From an uncultured Gammaproteobacteria bacterium (GTDB taxonomy: Bacteria; Pseudomonadota; Gammaproteobacteria; Xanthomonadales; Xanthomonadaceae): a DNA stretch of 20,150 nucleotides. Location: positions 1 to 20,150 of the forward strand of contig CAMPGW010000052.1 in the NCBI GenBank assembly GCA_946885735.1. The letters run 5' to 3'. Of the stretch, positions 7,330 through 14,597 are shown one piece after another. The notes under the pieces are model-generated. The model was not told the DNA's origin and did no database searches. It saw nothing but the letters and a program-made list of their open reading frames with translations. The stretch's first letter is position 1, and each line of letters opens with the position of its first letter. The translations under genes and the position numbers were made by a program.

Positions 7330-8149
7330 GCCAGCGCCGATGCAGCGCCTGCTGGCGATCATGGCGCGCCTGCGCGATCCCGACGGCGGTTGCCCCTGGG
7401 ACGTGCAGCAGGACTTCCGCAGCATCGCCCCGTACACGATCGAGGAGGCCTACGAGGTCGCCGATGCGATCGAGCGTGGTGACCTGGCCGACCTGCGCGA
7501 CGAACTCGGCGACCTGCTGCTGCAGGTGGTGTTCCATGCGCGCATGGCCGAGGAGCAGGGCGCCTTCGCCTTCGACGACGTGGCCGAGGCGATCTGCGAC
7601 AAGATGGTGCGCCGTCACCCGCACGTGTTCGCCGGGCTCGAGGTCTCCGGCGTGGAGGAGCAGACGGCGCTGTGGGAGCAGGGCAAGCGCGCCGAGCGCC
7701 TGGCGCGAGGCCGCCAACGCGGTGACGGCGAACCCGACCACAGCGCGCTGGCCGGCATCGCCCGCGGCCTTCCGGAATGGCAACGCGCGGTGAAGCTGCA
7801 GAAGCGCGCCGCCACCGTCGGCTTCGACTGGCCCGACCCCAACCCCGTGTTCGACAAGCTGCACGAGGAAATCGAGGAACTGCGCGCCGAGTTCGTGGCG
7901 GGCAAGGGCCACGCCGAATTGGAGGATGAGCTGGGCGACGTGCTGTTCGTCTGCGCCAACCTGGCGCGCCATGGCAAGGTCGATTTCGGTTCCGCGCTGC
8001 GCCGGGCCAACGCCAAGTTCGAGCGCCGCTTCCGCCGCATGGAGGTGCTCGCCGCCGCCGATGGCGTCGAACTCTCCGGCCTCTCGCTGGAGGCGCAGGA
8101 CGCGTACTGGAATCGCGCCAAGCGCGAGGAAAAGCCCGCGCCGGGCTGA
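7322..8149 (+). CDS. mazG: Nucleoside triphosphate pyrophosphohydrolase MazG
   Basis: A 275-residue tandem MazG-domain enzyme (E. coli 263) that hydrolyses NTPs and dNTPs to NMP plus pyrophosphate, and in E. coli lowers ppGpp and clears non-canonical nucleotides. Domain 1 (about 8-105) has CPWDVQQDF, the metal cluster Glu41-Glu42-Glu45 in PYTIEEAYEV, and Glu61/Asp64 in DELGDLLLQVVFHA. Domain 2 (about 150-265) has VGFDWPDPN, the EEIEELRAEF helix and ELEDELGDVLFVCANLARH. The start is taken as TTG 7322 because GGAGGG at 7310-7315 sits at ideal distance; the next candidate, ATG 7340, has no ribosome site. The overlap with cysQ suggests translational coupling in a nucleotide-cleanup operon. Confidence 0.94.
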   Translation: MAEPAPMQRLLAIMARLRDPDGGCPWDVQQDFRSIAPYTIEEAYEVADAIERGDLADLRDELGDLLLQVVFHARMAEEQGAFAFDDVAEAICDKMVRRHPHVFAGLEVSGVEEQTALWEQGKRAERLARGRQRGDGEPDHSALAGIARGLPEWQRAVKLQKRAATVGFDWPDPNPVFDKLHEEIEELRAEFVAGKGHAELEDELGDVLFVCANLARHGKVDFGSALRRANAKFERRFRRMEVLAAADGVELSGLSLEAQDAYWNRAKREEKPAPG

Positions 8150-8150
8150 G

Positions 8151-8179
8151 TTGCCGCCCCCGGGCGCGCGGCGCAGAAT
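8151..8179 (+). promoter_or_regulatory. Candidate sigma-70 promoter for the DUF962 gene
   Basis: TTGCCG at 8151-8156 and CAGAAT at 8174-8179 are separated by exactly 17 bases, each matching four of six consensus positions. They lie directly after the mazG stop. Transcription would start near 8186, just before an AGGAG ribosome site at 8189-8193, so the ribosome site would sit almost at the 5' end. Found by eye in GC-rich DNA, so chance is possible. Confidence 0.42.
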
Positions 8180-8199
8180 GTGGCCGACAGGAGCGTCCC

Positions 8200-8502
8200 A
8201 TGAGCCAGTTCGCCAACTTCCGCGAGTTCTATCCCTACTACCTGTCCGAGCACGCCCACCCGACCTGCCGGCGCCTGCATTTCGTCGGCACCTCGCTGGT
8301 GATCGGCTGCCTGGCCATGCTGCTGCGCACCGGCGAGCCGGCGTGGCTGGGCTGGGCGCTGCTGTGCGGCTATGGCTTCGCCTGGGTCGGGCACTTCTTC
8401 TTCGAGAAGAACCGGCCGGCGACCTTCCGCCATCCGCTCTGGTCCTTCATGGGCGACTGGGTGATGTACAAGGACATGCTCACCGGCAAGATCCGCCTCT
8501 GA
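8200..8502 (+). CDS. DUF962 / Mpo1-like small membrane protein
   Basis: A 100-residue DUF962 protein. The family signature is visible: SEHAHPTCRRLHFVGT (residues 16-31), then two hydrophobic segments (about 26-42 and 49-68), GHFFFEKNRPATFRHPLWS and MGDWVMYKDM. The yeast homologue Mpo1 is an iron-dependent dioxygenase that removes one carbon from 2-hydroxy fatty acids. The His residues here (18, 20, 27, 65, 78) could be metal ligands, but activity in bacterial members is inference. ATG 8200 follows AGGAG at 8189-8193. The gap of 50 bases after mazG holds a candidate promoter, so it need not be part of the nudE operon. It converges with the DUF486 gene, only 6 bases apart. Confidence 0.85.
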   Translation: MSQFANFREFYPYYLSEHAHPTCRRLHFVGTSLVIGCLAMLLRTGEPAWLGWALLCGYGFAWVGHFFFEKNRPATFRHPLWSFMGDWVMYKDMLTGKIRL

Positions 8503-8508
8503 GGGCGT

Positions 8509-8859
8509 TCAGTCCAGGAAGATCAGCCACGCCGCCACCACGATCAGCGCGAAGCCGGCCGCGTGGTTCCACTTCAGCGGCTCCTGCAGGTACCAGGTCG
8601 AGAAGCCGGCGAAGATCAGCAGCGTGATGACCTCCTGCATGCCCTTCAGCTGCGCGGCGCTGTAGACCTGGTGCCCGAGCCGATTGGCGGGCACCTGCAG
8701 GCAGTACTCGAAGAAGGCGATGCCCCAGCTGGCGAGGATCACGCCCCACAAGGGCTTGTCGGTGTGGCGCAGGTGACCGTACCAGGCCACGGTCATGAAC
8801 AGGTTGGAGCCCACCAGCAGCAGGATCGGCAGCAGGTAAGCGGTCAGGGCGGCGGGCAT
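8509..8859 (-). CDS. DUF486 family four-helix inner-membrane protein (DMT-like)
   Basis: A 116-residue hydrophobic protein of the DUF486 family, related to small members of the drug/metabolite transporter group. Four membrane segments are predicted by eye at about 5-27, 37-55, 72-92 and 98-115. Typical family stretches are SNLFMTVAWYGHL, WGIAFFEYCLQVPANRLGH and QLKGMQEVITLLIFAGFS. The substrate, if it is a transporter, is unknown, and no partner gene is nearby. The frame extends upstream to 9006, but the extra residues are charged and unlike the family, and they run through the regulator's upstream region, so ATG 8859 is preferred. Its ribosome site is weak. Confidence 0.85.
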   Translation of the reverse strand: MPAALTAYLLPILLLVGSNLFMTVAWYGHLRHTDKPLWGVILASWGIAFFEYCLQVPANRLGHQVYSAAQLKGMQEVITLLIFAGFSTWYLQEPLKWNHAAGFALIVVAAWLIFLD

Positions 8860-8953
8860 CGGGCGGGTCCGGGGCGGAAAGCGCCATTTCACACCGGAAT
8901 CACCCCGCCCGGGTTCTACTTCACAAAGCTGAAGGAACCCCTTGGAGGCAAAC
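8860..8953. promoter_or_regulatory. Divergent intergenic region with ribosome site for the response regulator
   Basis: A 94-base gap between the DUF486 gene and the response regulator, noticeably less GC-rich at 8885-8940 than its flanks, as expected for a promoter. GGAGG at 8944-8948 is a strong ribosome site five bases before ATG 8954 and rules out the in-frame TTG at 8942. I could not pick a -10/-35 pair with normal spacing. Confidence 0.4.
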
Positions 8954-9664
8954 ATGCGTCGCGATGAACCGTCCGGCCTGGTCCTGCTGGTGGAGGACAA
9001 CCGCAACCTTTCCGAAATGGTGGGCGAATACCTGGAGTCCCGCGGATTCGGCGTGGACTATGCCGGCGACGGCGTCGACGGCCTGCGCCTGGCCAGCGAG
9101 AACTCCTACGACGTGGTGATCCTGGACCTGATGCTGCCGCGGCTGGACGGCATCGAGGTATGCCGGAAGCTGCGGGGCGAATCCAAGAAGTCCACCCCGG
9201 TGCTGATGCTGACCGCGCGCGACACGCTCGCCGACAAGGTCACCGGACTGGACGCCGGCGCCGACGACTACCTGGTCAAGCCTTTCGCGATCCAGGAACT
9301 GGAAGCGCGCGTGCGAGCGCTGATTCGCCGCGAACGCCGCCAGGTCAGCGCCGAGGTGCTGCGCATCGCCGACCTGGTGCTCGACACCGCCAGCCTGCGC
9401 GTCACTCGTGCCGGCCAGGAACTGCAGCTCTCGCCGATCGGCCTGAGGTTGCTGACCATCCTGATGCGCGAGTCGCCACGGGTGGTGACCCGCCGCGACA
9501 TCGAGCGCGAGATCTGGGGCGACGGCCTGCCCGATTCCGATACCCTGCGCAGCCACCTGTACAACCTGCGCAAGGCGATCGACCGTCCCTTCGAGAAGCA
9601 GTTGTTGCACACCGTGCAGACCGCCGGCTACCGCATCGCCGACCTCGAATCCGCCCCGGCATGA
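8954..9664 (+). CDS. OmpR-family two-component response regulator (ColR-like)
   Basis: A 236-residue DNA-binding regulator. The receiver (about 8-125) has the acidic pair Glu14-Asp15 in LLVEDNRNL, phospho-acceptor Asp58 in ILDLMLPRLDG, Thr in MLTARD and Lys109 in LVKPF. The winged-helix domain (about 135-232) includes LQLSPIGLRLLTILMRESP, DIEREIWGD, DSDTLRSHLYNLRKAID and LLHTVQTAGYRIA. The last two segments recall ColR of Pseudomonas and Xanthomonas, but this is from memory and no symbol is assigned. It overlaps the sensor kinase by four bases (ATGA), so the two form an operon. The nearest target candidate is the exporter operon 1.4 kb downstream. Confidence 0.93.
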   Translation: MRRDEPSGLVLLVEDNRNLSEMVGEYLESRGFGVDYAGDGVDGLRLASENSYDVVILDLMLPRLDGIEVCRKLRGESKKSTPVLMLTARDTLADKVTGLDAGADDYLVKPFAIQELEARVRALIRRERRQVSAEVLRIADLVLDTASLRVTRAGQELQLSPIGLRLLTILMRESPRVVTRRDIEREIWGDGLPDSDTLRSHLYNLRKAIDRPFEKQLLHTVQTAGYRIADLESAPA

Positions 9665-10950
9665 CCGAACGCGCCGGCCTTCGTCGCAAGCTGCGCGTCG
9701 CCTTCATGCAGGCGGCGGCGATCAGCCTGGCGGCGGTGATCGGCGTCTTCGCCGCCTCGGCGGTGCTCAAGAACGTGCTGATCCAGCAGGCGCTGCAGCA
9801 GGAGGCGGCGCACTACTGGAAGCGGCTCGAGCGCGATCCGGCCGCGGCGGCGCCGGACACCTTCAACATGACTGGCTACCTGTTCGCGCCGCGCGAGGAA
9901 GCGTCGCGACTGCCGGCGAAGCTGCAGGGACTCGGGCCGGGCTACCACGCGCTGCCGCGGGCGCAGGGCGGCTCGCTGGTGCTGGTGGAGGAGCGCAACG
10001 GTCGGCGCATGCTGCTGTTGTTCAAGCAGGAACAGGTGGACTCGCTGGCGTTCTGGTTCGGCGTGGCGCCACTGGCGCTGGTGCTGGCTGCGATCTACCT
10101 CACCGCCTGGCTGACCTACCGCAGTTCGCGGCGCGTGGTTTCGCCGGTGATCTGGCTGGCGCGACAGGTGGAGGCCTTCGATCCGCTGCGGCCCGACGCC
10201 AGCGCACTCGACCCGCGCAAGCTACCGGAGGACGTCGAGGGCGAGACCCTGACCCTGGCCACGTCGCTGCACGAGTTCGCGACGCGCATCGGCCACTTCG
10301 TCGAGCGCGAGCACAACTTCACCCGTGACGCCTCGCACGAGCTGCGCACGCCGCTGACGGTGATCCGCGTGGCCGGCGACATGATGGCCGGCGACGAGAC
10401 CCTGTCGCCGATGGCCAGGCGTTCGCTCAAGCGCATCCAGGCGGCGGGACGCGACATGGAGGCGCTGATCGAGGCCTTCCTGATCCTCGCTCGCGAAGGC
10501 GACACCGGCCTGCCTGCGGAGGAGTTCGAGGTGGCCGCAGTGGCTGCCGGCGAGATCGAGAAAGCGCGGCCCCTGCTGGCCGGCAAGCCGGTCACGCTCG
10601 AGCTGCGGCAGCAGGCCGACCCCGCGCTGCATGCGCCACCGCGAGTGCTCTCGGTCATGCTCGGCAACCTGCTGCGCAACGCCTGCAACTACACCGAGTC
10701 CGGAACGGTGGTGGTGACCGTGCGCGCGGACGGCGTCGAGGTCGCCGACACCGGGGTCGGCATGGCGCCCGAGGAACTGGCGCGCGTATTCGAGCCCTTC
10801 TTCCGCGGCGGCGATCGCCGCAAGGACGGCCAGGGCATCGGCCTGTCCATCGTGCGCCGCTTGTCGGAACGCTACGGTTGGCCCGTGCGGCTGGAGAGCG
10901 AGGCGGGGCTCGGCACGACCGCCACCATCAGCTTCCCTTCAGCTGGCTGA
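9661..10950 (+). CDS. Membrane sensor histidine kinase, partner of the upstream regulator
   Basis: A 429-residue kinase starting at ATG 9661 within the regulator's stop. Membrane segments at about 15-36 and 129-151 enclose a periplasmic sensor loop of about 90 residues with HYWKRLERDP and NMTGYLFAPREE. HAMP-like helices follow, then the dimerisation domain with phospho-acceptor His226 in DASHELRTPLTVIR. The ATPase has N-box Asn340 in LLRNACNYT, G1 Asp363 in VADTGVGM, F-box VFEPFFRGGD and G2 GQGIGLSIVRRL at about 388-399. All catalytic residues are present. The NACNYT style and the loop resemble ColS/PhoQ-like kinases of this group. ColS senses metals through a periplasmic ExxE motif, which I do not find here, so the signal is unknown. 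Confidence 0.92.
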   Translation: MTERAGLRRKLRVAFMQAAAISLAAVIGVFAASAVLKNVLIQQALQQEAAHYWKRLERDPAAAAPDTFNMTGYLFAPREEASRLPAKLQGLGPGYHALPRAQGGSLVLVEERNGRRMLLLFKQEQVDSLAFWFGVAPLALVLAAIYLTAWLTYRSSRRVVSPVIWLARQVEAFDPLRPDASALDPRKLPEDVEGETLTLATSLHEFATRIGHFVEREHNFTRDASHELRTPLTVIRVAGDMMAGDETLSPMARRSLKRIQAAGRDMEALIEAFLILAREGDTGLPAEEFEVAAVAAGEIEKARPLLAGKPVTLELRQQADPALHAPPRVLSVMLGNLLRNACNYTESGTVVVTVRADGVEVADTGVGMAPEELARVFEPFFRGGDRRKDGQGIGLSIVRRLSERYGWPVRLESEAGLGTTATISFPSAG

Positions 10951-11002
10951 GGCGAGGCTCGGAACCGACCACCGCGACCGGATGTCCAAGTCGGGCATCT
11001 TG

Positions 11003-11008
11003 CATAAT
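11003..11008 (+). promoter_or_regulatory. Candidate -10 element upstream of the exporter operon
   Basis: CATAAT at 11003-11008 matches five of six bases of the -10 consensus in a 105-base gap between the kinase and the adaptor gene. It is preceded directly by TTG. No good -35 is seen at 16-18 bases, so an activator may be needed. Ribosome site GGAG at 11047-11050. Confidence 0.35.
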
Positions 11009-11055
11009 GCGCGGCTGCGCGCCCCGGCCCGTGGCCAATGAAACCTGGAGCATCC

Positions 11056-12609
11056 ATGACCCCGTCCCGACCGACCGCCAGCGCCCGTCCGCGATGGCTG
11101 ATCCCCGTGCTGATCGTGCTGGCGGCTGCACTGGCCCTGGGCTGGTGGTGGCAGCGCAAGGGTGCGGACGCCGGGGCGGGTGCGTATCGCACGGCGCCGG
11201 TCGAGCGTGGCGAGATCCGCACGGCCATCTCCGCCACCGGCACGCTCAGCGCGACCGCGACCGTGCAGGTCGGCACGCAGGTGTCGGGCACCCTGGAAAC
11301 GGTGGAGGTGGATTTCAACGACGTCGTCACCGCCGGGCAGGTGATCGCGCGGATCGAACCCAGCACCCTGGAAGCGCGGCTCGAACAGGCCTCGGCGACG
11401 CTCGCCAGTTCCCGCGCCAGCCTGGCCGAGGCGCAGGCCAGCGCGAAGAACGCCGAGGCTGACTATCGGCGCAAGTCGGAGCTGGTGGGACGCCAGCTGA
11501 TCGCGCGTACCGAGGCCGACCTCGCCCTGGCCGCGCGCGACCAGGCGCGCGCGCGCATCGCTTCGGCGAACGCGCAGGTGCGCCAGCAGCAGGCCAACGT
11601 CAACAGCGCGCGACTGGACATGGAGAAGGCGGTGATCCGCTCGCCGGTGGACGGCGTGGTGCTCAAGCGTGCGGTCGAGCCGGGGCAGACCGTCGCCGCC
11701 AGCCTGCAGACGCCGGTGCTGTTCGAGATCGCCGGCGATTTGCGGCGGATGGAGATCGTGCTCGCCATCGACGAGGCCGACATCGGCCAGGTGCGCGTGG
11801 GCCAGGTGGCGCGCTTCACCGTGGACGCCTTCCCGGAGCGGAATTTCCGCGGTCGCGTCAAGCAGGTGCGGCTGGCGGCCAACAACACCGCCAACGTCAT
11901 CACCTATCCGGTGGTGGTGGAAGTGGACAACCCCGACCAGACCCTGTTGCCGGGCATGACCGCCAACGCCGAGATCGAGATCAGCCGCAAGTCCAACGCG
12001 CTGACGGTGCCGAATGCCGCGCTGCGATTCCGCCCGGCGGATGAGAGCAACAACGGCGGGCCGCCGGGCATGGGCCCGAGCCGCAATGCCGCGGCCGGCG
12101 TCAGCCGCGGCGGCGGCGCCAACCTGGCCGAGAGCCTGGCGCCGATCGCGGCCAGCCTGCAACTGGATGCGCGCCAGCAGGCCGCCTTCGACGCTGCGAT
12201 GGCGCAAATGCGCGAGCGCGTGGAGCGCATGCGCGCGCAGATGCAGGCCGCGGCCGCCGCGGCGCCGGCGAGCGGCATTGCCGGCGCGTCCGGGATGCGC
12301 GGCAATCGTGGCGGCGCTCGCGGCGGCAACGGTGGCGGCGCCGGGCGAATGGCAGAGCGCATGAAGCAGGACTTCGCCGAGTTCCGCACGACCCTGTCCC
12401 CCGCGCAGCAGGAGCGTTGGGATTCGGCGCTGGCCTCCCTGGCGAGCGCCAAGCGCGCGCCGGTCTACAAGCTGGTGGAGGGCGAGCCCGAGGCCGTGGT
12501 CGTGCGGATCGGCGCCAGCGACGGATCCCGCACCGAGGTGCTCGGCGGCGAGTTGAAGGAAGGCGACCTGGTGGTCATCGGCAGCGCGCGCCCGGACGCG
12601 TCGAAGTGA
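11056..12609 (+). CDS. MacA-like periplasmic adaptor subunit with an inserted LTXXQ-type region
   Basis: A 517-residue membrane-fusion protein that would link the inner-membrane ABC exporter to an outer-membrane channel. A membrane anchor lies at about 13-33. The lipoyl half-domain VQVGTQVSGTLETVEVDF, a long alpha-hairpin (about 100-190, Ala/Arg/Gln-rich) and the second lipoyl half IRSPVDGVVLKRAVEPGQTV are typical of MacA. The beta-barrel part runs to LPGMTANAEIEI and VPNAALRF. At about 331-466 a Gly/Ala/Met-rich region interrupts the membrane-proximal domain and holds LDARQQ (370-375) and LSPAQQ (447-452), resembling CpxP/Spy LTXXQ motifs. The domain resumes with VYKLVEGEPEAVVVRIG. MacA of E. 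coli is about 370 residues, so the insertion explains the extra length. ATG 11056 is chosen over ATG 11038 because GGAG lies five bases before it. Confidence 0.9.
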   Translation: MTPSRPTASARPRWLIPVLIVLAAALALGWWWQRKGADAGAGAYRTAPVERGEIRTAISATGTLSATATVQVGTQVSGTLETVEVDFNDVVTAGQVIARIEPSTLEARLEQASATLASSRASLAEAQASAKNAEADYRRKSELVGRQLIARTEADLALAARDQARARIASANAQVRQQQANVNSARLDMEKAVIRSPVDGVVLKRAVEPGQTVAASLQTPVLFEIAGDLRRMEIVLAIDEADIGQVRVGQVARFTVDAFPERNFRGRVKQVRLAANNTANVITYPVVVEVDNPDQTLLPGMTANAEIEISRKSNALTVPNAALRFRPADESNNGGPPGMGPSRNAAAGVSRGGGANLAESLAPIAASLQLDARQQAAFDAAMAQMRERVERMRAQMQAAAAAAPASGIAGASGMRGNRGGARGGNGGGAGRMAERMKQDFAEFRTTLSPAQQERWDSALASLASAKRAPVYKLVEGEPEAVVVRIGASDGSRTEVLGGELKEGDLVVIGSARPDASK

Positions 12610-13343
12610 CGCAAGTGCCGCTGATCCGAACCCAAGGCCTGAGCAAGGTCTACGCCCCCGGTACCCAGGCCGAGGTGGTGGCGCTCGACCACGTCGACCT
12701 GAGCATCCAGCGCGGCGAGTTCGTCTCGATCATGGGCGCGTCGGGCTCCGGCAAGTCCACGCTGATGAACATCCTCGGTTGCCTGGACCGGCCGAGCGCC
12801 GGCCGCTACTGGTGCGACGGCATCGATACCGGCGAACTCGACGCCGAACAGACCGCCCGGCTGCGGCTGGAACGCATCGGCTTCGTCTTCCAGGGCTTCA
12901 ACCTGCTCTCGCGGATGGACGCGCTGCACAACGTGATGATGCCCATGACTTACGCGAACGCGCCGCTGCACGAGCGCGAGCAACGCGCGCGCGCCGCGCT
13001 GGAAGCGGTCGGGCTCGGCGGCCGCACCGGCCACAAGCCCGGCGAGATGTCCGGCGGCCAGCAGCAGCGCGTCGCCATCGCCCGCGCGCTGGTCAACAAC
13101 CCGCCGCTGCTGCTCGCCGACGAACCCACCGGCGCCCTCGACTCGAAGACCGGCGAAGAAGTGCTGCAGTTGTTCGACCAGCTCAAGGCGCGCGGGCAGA
13201 CCCTGGTGCTGATCACCCACGACCCGGCGGTGGCGCGCCGCGCCGACCGCATCTGCGTGATGAAGGACGGACGCCTCTACGAGGGTGAGCGTTACCTCGA
13301 CCCGGCCACGCTCGACGCCGCCCACCTGGAGGGCGCGGCATGA
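12606..13343 (+). CDS. ABC transporter ATP-binding protein (MacB/LolD-like)
   Basis: A 245-residue nucleotide-binding subunit that powers the exporter at the inner face of the membrane. Walker A GASGSGKST is at 44-52, Q-loop in GFVFQGFNLL, the signature in MSGGQQQRVAIARAL, Walker B LLLADEPTGALD, and the switch His in LITHDPAVA. The TLMNILGCLDRPSAG stretch is characteristic of the MacB/LolD/YknY branch. E. coli MacB carries ATPase and membrane domains in one chain, whereas here they are separate, as in YknYZ or LolCDE. GTG 12606 overlaps the adaptor stop by four bases (GTGA); GTG 12615 is an alternative. Neither has a strong ribosome site, which fits translational coupling. Confidence 0.94.
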   Translation: MTQVPLIRTQGLSKVYAPGTQAEVVALDHVDLSIQRGEFVSIMGASGSGKSTLMNILGCLDRPSAGRYWCDGIDTGELDAEQTARLRLERIGFVFQGFNLLSRMDALHNVMMPMTYANAPLHEREQRARAALEAVGLGGRTGHKPGEMSGGQQQRVAIARALVNNPPLLLADEPTGALDSKTGEEVLQLFDQLKARGQTLVLITHDPAVARRADRICVMKDGRLYEGERYLDPATLDAAHLEGAA

Positions 13344-14575
13344 CCGGCGCCGACGTCCTGCGCACCGCGGTGTTCGCCCTGCGCGGCAACTGGATGCGCA
13401 GCGCGCTGACTTCCCTGGGCGTGATCATCGGCATCGCCGCGGTGATCATCATGGTGTCGGTCGGGCAGGGCACCCAGGCCGAGATCGACAAGATGGTGTC
13501 CGGCCTTGGATCCAATCGCCTCGACATCAGTGGCGACGCGCCCAACCAGGGCGGCGTGCGCGGCGGCGCCGGCAACAACGCCACCCTCACCGACGGCGAC
13601 GCCCAGGCGATCCGCGAGCAGATACCGGAAGTGCAGTACGTCGCCGCCGGCATCCGCGGCAACGGCCAGTTGGTATACGCCGAGAACAACTGGTCCACCA
13701 GCTGGCAGGGCGTGCAGCCGGATTACTTCGAGATCAACGGCTGGAAGCTGGCCAGCGGCGAAGGGCTGTCGCCGGGAGACTACTCGTCCGCGGCCAAGAC
13801 CGTGGTGATCGGCGAAACCGTGCGGCGCGAACTGTTCGCCGACGAGGATCCGCTGGGCCAGAGCCTGCGCATCGGCAAGGTGCCCTTCACCGTCGTCGGC
13901 GTGCTCGCGCCCAAGGGCCAGGGCGGTTTCGGCCAGGACCAGGACGACGTGATCATGGTGCCGCTGGAGACCGCGCGTCGGCGCCTGAGCGGCGCCAGCG
14001 GCGCCCCGCCGGGATCGGTACGGCAGATCGCGGTCGGCGTGGCCCGCACCGACGACCTGCAATACGTGCAGGAAGAGATCGAGGCCCTGCTGCGCGAGCG
14101 CCACCGCATCGGCGCCGGTGAGGAGGACGATTTCAGGGTGCGCAACATTTCCGAGATCGTCGCCACGCGCACCGCAACCACCCGCATCATGTCCTTGCTG
14201 CTGGGCGCGGTGGCGGGCATCTCGCTGGTGGTCGGCGGCATCGGCATCATGAACATCATGCTGGTGTCGGTGACCGAGCGGATCCGCGAGATCGGACTGC
14301 GGCTGGCGGTCGGCGCCGGCCCACGCGCGATCCAGCGCCAGTTCCTCGCCGAAGCGATGCTGATCAGCTTCGGCGGCGGCGTCATCGGCACGATCATCGG
14401 CATCCTGGGTGCCTTCGCGGTGTCGAAAGTCGGGGCGCTGCCCGTGCAGATGGACTGGCAGGTGGTGGCGCTGGCGGCGGGGTGTTCGGTGGCGACCGGA
14501 CTGTTCTTCGGCTTCTATCCGGCGCGCAAGGCCGCGCAGCTCGATCCGATCGAGGCGCTGCGCCACCAGGGCTAG
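13340..14575 (+). CDS. ABC transporter permease, MacB/FtsX family
   Basis: A 411-residue permease with the mechanotransmission topology: first membrane helix at about 22-44 after NWMRSALTSLGVIIGI, a large periplasmic domain (about 45-280) of the MacB_PCD type, then three helices near 284-310, 335-360 and 373-395. Motifs typical of the family are GIAAVIIMVSVGQGTQA, GGIGIMNIMLVSVTERIREI, GLRLAVGAGPRAIQRQFLAEA and FGFYPARKAAQLDPIEALR at the C terminus. It overlaps the ATPase by four bases (ATGA). With the adaptor and ATPase it forms a tripartite exporter needing a TolC-like channel, which is not in the window. The substrate is unknown; macrolides, peptides or siderophores are known cargoes of relatives. 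Confidence 0.94.
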   Translation: MTGADVLRTAVFALRGNWMRSALTSLGVIIGIAAVIIMVSVGQGTQAEIDKMVSGLGSNRLDISGDAPNQGGVRGGAGNNATLTDGDAQAIREQIPEVQYVAAGIRGNGQLVYAENNWSTSWQGVQPDYFEINGWKLASGEGLSPGDYSSAAKTVVIGETVRRELFADEDPLGQSLRIGKVPFTVVGVLAPKGQGGFGQDQDDVIMVPLETARRRLSGASGAPPGSVRQIAVGVARTDDLQYVQEEIEALLRERHRIGAGEEDDFRVRNISEIVATRTATTRIMSLLLGAVAGISLVVGGIGIMNIMLVSVTERIREIGLRLAVGAGPRAIQRQFLAEAMLISFGGGVIGTIIGILGAFAVSKVGALPVQMDWQVVALAAGCSVATGLFFGFYPARKAAQLDPIEALRHQG

Positions 14576-14585
14576 TGCCGCCGCG

Positions 14586-14591
14586 TAGAAT
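14586..14591 (+). promoter_or_regulatory. Candidate -10 element seven bases before the asparaginase start codon
   Basis: TAGAAT at 14586-14591 matches five of six -10 consensus bases in the 22-base gap after the permease stop. Transcription normally begins about seven bases downstream of the hexamer, which is the ATG at 14598 itself, so the message could be leaderless. No -35 match is seen at normal spacing. Confidence 0.35.
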
Positions 14592-14597
14592 GGCGGC

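Noticed and set aside
8860..9006. N-terminal extension of the DUF486 protein by 49 residues
   Set aside because: Would cover the regulator's start and upstream region and adds charged sequence ahead of a clean four-helix protein.
10939..12207. A 422-codon minus-strand open frame opposite the MacA-like gene
   Set aside because: Composition typical of antisense shadows, overlapping a confident adaptor gene and its upstream region.
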